Positions 57,662-64,000 of a DNA stretch of 64,000 nt are shown piece by piece. A model generated the notes under the pieces. The model was not told where the DNA came from. It made no database searches and saw only the letters and a program-made list of their open reading frames with translations. The translations under genes were made by a program, and so were the position numbers. Origin of the DNA: Botryosphaeria dothidea (taxonomy: Eukaryota > Ascomycota > Dothideomycetes > Botryosphaeriales > Botryosphaeriaceae); NCBI GenBank assembly GCA_011503125.2, contig WWBZ02000033.1:2170001-2234000 (forward strand). Reading direction: 5' to 3'. How positions within the stretch are numbered: position 1 is the first letter of the stretch; each line of letters starts with the position of its first letter.

Positions 57662-59594
57662 TGCTTCTGTCGTGGCGCCTTGGCGGTGGTGATCCTTACA
57701 ACGCCTCTTGCTTATTCCCGCAGCACGGCCAAGAAAGGGCAAGAAAGAAAGCCGGTTGAGACAGTTGGTGGCAGGCGATCTGCAAGGCCAGCAGCGGACG
57801 CAGGCGGACAGGAACTGGGGTAGGTGGAAGTGAGGCGCCTGTATGTATGACGAAGTGTGGTCGAGGGGTTCACGATAATAATTAAAGCAAAAGCACCGAA
57901 GGCGCGGCGGTGCGCCAGCGCCGTAGATCCAGGAAGATTAACTGCGTAAAGGAACCCGACGGACCGGACGGAGCGAAGATAAGAAAAGAACAGAGGAAGG
58001 GGAGATCGAAAGGAAGAAAAAGAAAACGAAACATCTTGCAGCAAATGTGACCCAGCTGGCAGATACCAGGTACGTCCGTAACACCGGTGAAATAGAAGTG
58101 GATCCAAGCAATCGCTTTCTCGTCTGGACTCCCGCACCAGTTCCACAGCGGGCTGGTCGAACCTTGGGAGGGTCGGCTTCGGGCTGCAGGGACCTCTGTT
58201 GGCGTGCTCTGTCGGTGATCGTGCAAGGATAGGTGAGCCCACCCGTCGCCAACGCTCCGCAGGGGCACCCACCCTTCGGAGGCAGCAGCGACTCTTTGCT
58301 TTTGCTTGATCTCTCCCCTGCCACGTTTGACTGTCTCACTACCGGGGCTCGCACTTGATGCCGCTGCCTGGCGAGCATCCCCCGGGCGGACGGGCCGGCG
58401 GTGATGTTGATACGAGCGAGCGATGCTGCCAGCATTGCGCGCGCTGCAGCCACCTGGTTCGGCGCATGCTGCTGCCTTCTGCGGCTGGGTGATAGGTGTG
58501 CGTCAGCCGATTGATTGCCAGCAGAAGAGCGGCCAATGACGACTACGCGGACGGGCAGAACAGTTCTGTGAAAGATTTGTTCACAGCGATGATCGCGCTG
58601 AGCTCCTCTTTCGGTTACGCCCTCCCGAGGTCAAGATCCCGAGATTAGACGGGCGGTCTATACCTCTTACAGGTCTAGCGCCGGCAGCTGGCAGAGCTGC
58701 CTCGGCGCTTTCCAAACTGTCTGTTCTCCTCTCTGAAAATCTTAAACCCGCCCTACCGCCGTGCGCGGGTCGTCTGTCGTGGAGAATTCCATCAGGTTGC
58801 AAGGACGATCAATCCCGATGATAGCCGTGCATCTGAGCAGCCTGCTGACCGTCATCGAATGGCTTTGAGCCACACTGTTGAGTGAGGGGCGAGGCCGATC
58901 TATGGAGAAGACGTGGGTCGAATGGCATGATTACAAAATTCGTACGACAGTACCAGGTACCTCGGTTCCGTCGCCGCCCATGATTCCACTTGGTCGCATC
59001 ATATCGCCGCCATCGCTATCGCCGCTGTCACTGTGTGTAGGAACTCACTGGCCTTCGTAAGCCTGGCGCATGCTGTTCAGAGGTTCGCAATCCGTGTTGG
59101 AAGGCCCAGAAGTTCTATTGCTGGAGAATTGTTTTGCCTTGACTTGGCGGATTTTGGGGCTGAATAATCCGAAAGGGGACGTTGCAAAGCTGTGGCTTCT
59201 GGCTGACATGTTGCATTCAGAATCCTAAGCGGGAAGGATTCTGCATACTTCTGCACGTCCGATCATGCATTCATGCCCGAAGCAGCGATCCGAGCTTTTC
59301 AGCGACTTTGCACTTGAGTTTTTTTTTTTTTTTGCGGTGGTACTGGAAGCTCGAATGAATCTACGAGATGTCAGGGTCGCTTCTTTGGGAATGCTGGGCA
59401 CCTATCCACGATCGTGGTTAAGGGGATACTGCTAAGTTAGGCACTGATCCATTCCCTTCATGTCTCTCAGTGCTGTGTTTCCTTACTACTCGTTGCACGT
59501 CCAGGGATAAATACGAACAAGATGGGGCTGCAATCCCCATTAATTGGTGCATTATGCTATTTATAGTCTGCAGTTGACTATAGAGGTGCCTTGA
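57662..59594. other. Long MFS upstream region
   Basis: 1.9 kb with no supported gene. It includes a purine-rich tract near 57965-58040 and a T16-type run near 59319-59334. It probably holds the MFS promoter and the CIA30 3' end. Confidence 0.5.
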
Positions 59595-60658
59595 TCAAGA
59601 GCCCACACTTGCGGCTCCAGGATAGAGCACCCAGATGCCAAGGATGATAACTGCTGCACCGTAAAGGATTCTGCTGAACGAGGGATTCCCACGCCTGGCA
59701 GAAGATTCTGCCATCTTTCGGTAGCTCGGTCAGTAATCTTTCAAAGTCGACCAGGAAAACCACTCACCCTGGCTTTAATTTCTCCAGCCTCTCTTTCAAG
59801 CATGCCCTTCTCGAGGTCACTGGGATGGCCATCCCTCACAAACGCGCCCTTATCCTCCGAATCCTTGCGAACAGCGGATATAGACTTGATTGACAGTGAG
59901 AAGGCGCCATCTTGGTCGCCAAAGAAGCTGCGAACATGTCAGCGAATTGAACAATGGCTTTAAATAATAAACCAAAGTACCTCCTCATCATAATGCTAAA
60001 TCTCTTAATCTCTGTAAGGTTGATCTTGGGCGCATCAGGATCCTCGCGGCCTCGGTACGTTGCCTTGAAACCATGCCAAGGAATGAAGAGGGTGGATGTC
60101 TCTCCGGCAACATTGGGTGAAGGAGCAACAAAATCATATTCATATGAAATCGTGCTCTGTTCTCTACCAGTGTCCGGGTCCGGGGGCAACAGCTCGTTCT
60201 TGATGTTGAACGTATATCTCTTAGCTGGGCCATCCTGTCAGTGACAGTCTAGTCCTGCTTAAGCGGTTGCATTTTGCATACAATCAGACTTCACAATCTC
60301 AATCTGAATACCATCGTACCCGTCGATATTCCATGTGCGGTCCTCGTCGGTCGTCCGCTGGCTGGCGAAGCCAGCACCGCCGAGTGTCTTGATGTCAAGG
60401 TTTCCGTAGAATCGGGCTACCGGATCCGTCGGAGAGATGTCAAAATAAGACTGAACTTATCATCAGCCCTTCCCGCACAACCTGGCCTATAGCGGATGAC
60501 ATACCTGAGACTTCCCGCCGCGGACGCGGTCATCGGAAGACGTCCAATCAGCGGACTTCCAGGGCCTAATTTAAGAGCGTTAGCGGTCTGCGGAACGTCA
60601 TTTGCCCAGAGGAGTCTGACTGTGTGCCCCCGAACAAGTTGCAGATGTTGAGCGCCAT
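59595..60658 (-). CDS. CIA30-domain protein with C-terminal membrane anchor
   Basis: CIA30 (NDUFAF1) is an assembly factor of respiratory complex I. Six exons, complement: 60621..60658, 60505..60565, 60282..60450, 59981..60224, 59768..59927, 59595..59714 (263 residues). The CIA30 fold covers residues about 10-195: WKSADWTSSDDRVRGGKSQSYF, ARFYGNLDIKTLGGAGFASQR, YDGIQIEI, RYTFNIKNEL, FIPWHGFKATYRGR, RFSIMMRSFFGDQDGAFSLSI. After a charged linker (DLEKGMLEREAGEIKAR) the last exon encodes a predicted tail anchor, RILYGAAVIILGIWVLYPGAAS. No mitochondrial presequence is visible before the domain. So this may be a tail-anchored CIA30-domain protein distinct from the matrix assembly factor. The third intron's acceptor (60225) was chosen to avoid a stop. 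Divergent from the DUF202 gene. Confidence 0.85.
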
Positions 60659-60904
60659 TCTGACAGTGTTTGCGTGAGGAGTGTTTGAAAGAAGCTTGTG
60701 GAGCGAGGGATGCTTAAGTTTTGTGTAACTGCCTCGATCGTCGCTGGGGTCTTTGAATCGTTAGCGCGCCATGACGCACAAGACCCCAAGGCCGGAACAC
60801 GAGCGAGAGCTGAGATCGCCGGCCAACACATTCGTGCACTGTGTTTGAACTCAATCCACTGGACCCAATAACCAGCGAACAGCCATCCACTGCCTCTGCA
60901 AGCC

Positions 60905-61662
60905 ATGGCTACTGTGGCACCCATAGATGAACAGTTCTTCCATGAGCCCTACAACCCTATCTACACGATCGTCCCAACGAAGCCGGTGATCGTGAATCAG
61001 TGAGTTGCGACAGGGTTCTCCGCATCTGAGAACGCAAAAGTCGGTCTGACAGCCTCTTAGACACAATAATTACGACCGCTGCGTCTTCACGGAACGCCCC
61101 CTGTGTGGTCCATTGCTTTTTGCCAATAATGCCTCGGACGCGAGAGACCACTGCGCAAATGAGCGAAGTATGTTTTCGGCCAGCAAAACGAGCGCAAACT
61201 ACGACCTTCTAACTGGGGTTTCGCATTCTAGCATTCCTCTCATGGCTCCGTCTCGCGGTGTACATGGCTATTGTCTCTGTAGCTATAGTCATCTCATTCC
61301 ACCTTAAGGCTCAGCCAAGCGACCTTGGTGAGTATCGCGTGACTAGATGAAGGATCAACCACCAGCTGATAAGATGCCAGAGCGACGCATGGCCTTGCCA
61401 TTTGGTATCTTGTTCTGGTTCCTTTCACTCGCTTGTCTTGTGTCCGGTCTATCAACGTACATCCAGACCGTCACGAGATACAGTCGGAGAAGCGCTCTTG
61501 TGCAATCCGGCTGGAAGACACAGGTGGTAAGTATTCGACACGGATCACCGCTAAAGCAGCTCTAACGATTACCAGGTGTTTACTGTAGTTGCAACAGCCA
61601 TCGTGGCGGCCTGCATATTGTTTCTCTCCACTAATGCGAAGTCGAGCCAATCGAGCAAGTAA
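60905..61662 (+). CDS. DUF202-domain membrane protein
   Basis: Small three-helix membrane protein of unknown function; DUF202 also occurs in VTC-type vacuolar proteins. Exons 60905..60999, 61061..61167, 61232..61327, 61381..61526 and 61576..61662, 176 residues. Family marks: the DARDHCANERTFLSWLRL box, where the third intron splits the ERT codon group, helix 1 MAIVSVAIVISF, the LPFGILFWFLSLACLVSGLSTYIQTV helix 2 region, RYSRRSALVQSGW, and helix 3 VVATAIVAACILFL near the end. The N-terminal 50 residues are soluble (MATVAPIDEQFFHEPYNPIY). Each intron contains in-frame stops or breaks frame. 246 bp from the CIA30 start, head to head, and 117 bp from the RPA2 stop, tail to tail. Confidence 0.88.
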
Positions 61663-61779
61663 AGCAGCTCGCAGGCGGGGTACTCGAATATAGCTTACAT
61701 TCCGATGCTTCATCCTTTTTGCAGAACCACAAAAACCAGTTTCCATACCCTTCCCAAAGCGCCGAAATCATGAATGGAA

Positions 61780-62752
61780 TCACACATCGAGCAGCGCCCA
61801 AGTGGTATCGTCCACCGTTGTGTAGATCTTGCCCTCGGTGAGCAACTCGTCACCAGCCTTGGCCACGTCCGCCATGTCCATTCCTGTACGCGACGCAATG
61901 TCCTGCATGTGAAGGCCTTCGTTGCCCTGGGGCGCTGTCCGCAAAACGTTGAGGACCTTTGCTGCACCAGAAGTGATATGAGACGGAATCGCTCCTGCGT
62001 TGCCTCCATATCCACCCATTTGTACGTCGCCGCCGTTGGTCGTGGGCTTGCTATCGCTGTTCAAAGGTCCGCGCGTGAAGTGTAGGTGCACAACGGTCGC
62101 TTCGAGAAGATGGTAGGAGATCTCGTTGTAATCTTTGATAGGACGGATGATGTGGGCAATGACGTGTCTCTTGTTGCCGTAAGACTTGAGCTTGCCCCAA
62201 ACACGGGCATAAGCATTGTCAACGAGCGTGGGTTTGGAGCCGTCAGCAGGCTCAAGAGGGTTGGGAGCGTCGGAATCGATCCAGAGCTTGACTTCTGCGA
62301 GGCCAGTACCGTCATCGAACTTGAACGTGATGTTGGTCGTCTGCTGCGAAATGTTGCGAATTTGACCGACAAACGTAATCTAGACTGTCTTAGTTATCGG
62401 TTGGGAATCGGTGGTGGGAGCCACTACCTGTGATATCTCGGTACCATCGATGGTAAAGTCCGACTCTTGCGTGTTGACGGCGTCGTTGATCTGTTTGAGC
62501 GTGACCGGTCTCAACGTATCTTTGCGGTACCCCTGGCCAAAAAAAATTAGCTATGACTTGCGGAGTACACCCGCAAGATCGTCGTACCTTCGACGCACTC
62601 CCGGGACTCTGGCTGCTCTCGCCGGGAATGAAGCCTCCGCCACCTGCTCCTCCTTGGCCGCCGTAGGACGTGGTCGAGTATTCTCCGTAATTACCGTAAT
62701 CTGGATCACATCAGTCCAGTGTCTCAAGAATTGAAAGGATGCACCGACCCAT
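61780..62752 (-). CDS. rfa2: Replication protein A 32-kDa subunit (RPA2)
   Basis: Middle subunit of the single-stranded DNA-binding RPA trimer in replication and repair. Exons complement(62749..62752), (62588..62700), (62428..62532) and (61780..62379), 273 residues, normal size. The first coding exon is only ATGG. The N-terminus ([20 protein letters not shown]) is the Gly/Ser/Tyr-rich segment phosphorylated in the cell cycle and after damage. The OB fold runs from [13 protein letters not shown] through [26 protein letters not shown] and [27 protein letters not shown]. The C-terminal winged helix follows ([29 protein letters not shown]...[14 protein letters not shown]). Divergent from DBP10 across a promoter with ACGCG boxes, which fits G1/S regulation by MBF. 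Confidence 0.96.
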
Positions 62753-62822
62753 AGTTGCAGCGGGGCGATAGAGGTTGTTGTTGAGTGCTTGGAGCGCAAG
62801 GCAACGGCGGTGGTTTCGGGCG

Positions 62823-62842
62823 ACGCGCAAAGACGCGACGCG
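62823..62842 (-). promoter_or_regulatory. Cluster of three ACGCG (MBF/MCB-type) sites
   Basis: ACGCG at 62823-62827, 62833-62837 and 62838-62842, 71-90 bp upstream of the RPA2 start. ACGCG is the core of the MluI cell-cycle box bound by Mbp1/Res-type factors at DNA-replication genes. Confidence 0.6.
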
Positions 62843-62870
62843 ACAAATTGGCCCCGCTGTCAGGTGCGGC

Positions 62871-62880
62871 TTATCGATAA
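62871..62880. promoter_or_regulatory. Palindrome TTATCGATAA between RPA2 and DBP10
   Basis: Perfect 10-bp dyad, 119 bp from the RPA2 start and 134 bp from the DBP10 start. It is identical to the centre of the palindrome at 50168-50181. Confidence 0.55.
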
Positions 62881-63013
62881 CCGCTTTGCCCACGAGTCAG
62901 ACAGCGCCAAGCCCGGTTTCCCAGAATTATTTTCCCAGACTCCGACGCCCTTTGCGCTCGACGCCTGCCGCGCAGCACAAGCCGGCCAACAAACCTACAC
63001 CGACATCGACATA

Positions 63014-64000
63014 ATGCCGCACCGTGATGTTTCCCCAGCGCTGTCTGAGAACGAATTCGACATCTCCAAGGCGCTCCTCGCCGGAGCAAGCGATAGCGAG
63101 AACGAACAGTCGGCGCCGAAAAAGACTCGCAACAATGTGGCTTTCGATATAGGAGCTGAACTGGAAATTGGTGCAGAGGACGGAGGGGAGAGTGACGACG
63201 ATGCATTCATCGCGGGTCAGCTGGCCGCCGCAAACCGCAAGTCGTCGAATCTGAAGGGAAGAACGGTGAAGAAGGGTGGCGGTTTCCAGGTTATGGGACT
63301 GAACTCAAACCTTTTGAAGGCCGTTACCAGGAAGGGATTTTCCGTCCCGACACCGATCCAAAGGAAGACCATTCCACTTGTTCTCGACGGGCAGGATGTT
63401 GTTGGCATGGCGCGAACTGGTTCCGGAAAGACCGCTGCATTCGTTATTCCAATGATTGAGAGGCTCAAGACACACAGCGCAAAGGTCGGCGCCAGAGCCG
63501 TCATCATGTCACCGTCGCGTGAGCTGGCACTTCAAACTCTGAAGGTGGTCAAAGAGCTTGGACGTGGTACAGACCTCAGGACAGTCCTGCTCGTCGGTGG
63601 TGACAGCCTGGAGGACCAGTTTTCCGACATGAACTCAAACCCGGACATCATCATCGCAACTCCCGGTCGTTTTCTCCATCTCAAAGTAGAGATGGACCTC
63701 GACCTCTCCACAATCCGCTATGTGGTTTTTGATGAAGCCGATCGGCTTTTCGAAATGGGGTTTGCTGCTCAGCTGACCGAGATTCTTCACGCTCTACCTC
63801 CAAACCGACAAACGCTCCTCTTCTCTGCCACACTTCCGAAGTCCTTGGTTGAATTCGCCAGAGCTGGTCTGCAAGAGCCCAAGCTAATACGTCTGGACGC
63901 TGAAAGCAAGGTGTCCCCGGATTTGGAGAGTGCCTTCTTCACAATCAAGAGTGCCGACAAGGAAGGCGCTCTGCTGCATATTCTGCAGGATATTATCAAG
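63014..64000 (+). CDS. dbp10: DEAD-box RNA helicase Dbp10 (3' end outside window)
   Basis: Nucleolar helicase for 60S ribosomal subunit assembly. The frame is open from the ATG at 63014 to the window end (329 codons) without an intron. The N-terminus [21 protein letters not shown] matches the Dbp10 opening, then an acidic stretch. The [34 protein letters not shown] segment includes the Q motif and is typical of Dbp10. Helicase motifs in order: [11 protein letters not shown] (I), PSRELALQ (Ia), GG, TPGR (Ib), DEAD in [14 protein letters not shown] (II) and SATLP (III). Domain 2 begins before the cut. The C-terminal DBP10CT domain lies beyond the window. Confidence 0.95.
   Translation, partial: MPHRDVSPALSENEFDISKALLAGASDSENEQSAPKKTRNNVAFDIGAELEIGAEDGGESDDDAFIAGQLAAANRKSSNLKGRTVKKGGGFQVMGLNSNLLKAVTRKGFSVPTPIQRKTIPLVLDGQDVVGMARTGSGKTAAFVIPMIERLKTHSAKVGARAVIMSPSRELALQTLKVVKELGRGTDLRTVLLVGGDSLEDQFSDMNSNPDIIIATPGRFLHLKVEMDLDLSTIRYVVFDEADRLFEMGFAAQLTEILHALPPNRQTLLFSATLPKSLVEFARAGLQEPKLIRLDAESKVSPDLESAFFTIKSADKEGALLHILQDIIK

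Noticed and set aside
60244..60281. Alternative acceptor at 60239 for the third CIA30 intron
   Set aside because: It creates an immediate TGA stop; the acceptor ending at 60225 restores SDSKRYTFNIK.
1..62752. Functional cluster of Dna2 and RPA2, which act together on flaps
   Set aside because: They are about 58 kb apart with unrelated genes between; co-occurrence in the window is likely chance.

Overview
The window is nuclear DNA of a filamentous ascomycete (Pezizomycotina; a dothideomycete is my best guess, from gene style rather than any marker). It has many short introns of about 45-70 nt with GT-AG ends, compact gene pairs, Ser/Pro/Arg-rich protein tails, a fungal Zn2Cys6 regulator, a pectin-side-chain esterase and a GH17 wall glucanase. 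Exon-intron structures were worked out by hand from splice signals, reading phase and family conservation. Nearly every multi-exon model closes to a whole number of codons.

Layout. 1-3.75 kb: 3' part of the Dna2 nuclease-helicase. 5.4-9.2 kb: head-to-head pair of a Leu5-type mitochondrial carrier (-) and an MT-A70/METTL4-like methyltransferase (+). 9.25-16.4 kb: GC-rich, gene-poor DNA with one small disordered protein at 12.9 kb. 16.4-21.7 kb: a 1702-residue WD40/helical/Ser-Arg-rich protein. 24.0-28.1 kb: head-to-head UPF3 (-) and Sit4/PP6 phosphatase (+). 30.0-31.0 kb: secreted rhamnogalacturonan acetylesterase. 31-45.9 kb: about 15 kb of gene-poor DNA holding two decayed Copia-type Gag relics and one small Zn2Cys6 transcription factor.

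45.9-64 kb: dense housekeeping DNA. It holds TilS (-)/HSP10 (+), the SAM carrier Pet8 (-)/a Swt21-TCAB1-like WD40 protein (+), GH17 glucanase (-), a DHA1 MFS transporter (-), a tail-anchored CIA30-domain protein (-)/DUF202 membrane protein (+), and RPA2 (-)/Dbp10 helicase (+, cut by the window end).

I see no biosynthetic cluster, CRISPR array, rRNA or intact tRNA. The genes are mostly housekeeping: replication (Dna2, RPA2), RNA metabolism (UPF3, Dbp10, Swt21-like, TilS, METTL4-like), mitochondrial function (Leu5, Pet8, HSP10, CIA30), with a few accessory secreted or transport functions. Six of the protein genes on the minus strand are paired head to head with a plus-strand gene. Two of these shared promoters carry the same TTATCGATAA palindrome, and the RPA2/DBP10 one also has three ACGCG boxes of the kind bound by the G1/S factor MBF. 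The most unusual items are a ~105-residue insertion inside the Sit4 catalytic core, the minisatellite-encoded tail of the METTL4-like enzyme, the tail-anchored CIA30 protein, the paired Gag relics, several in-frame stop-free introns and coding microexons of 3, 4 and 16 nt.
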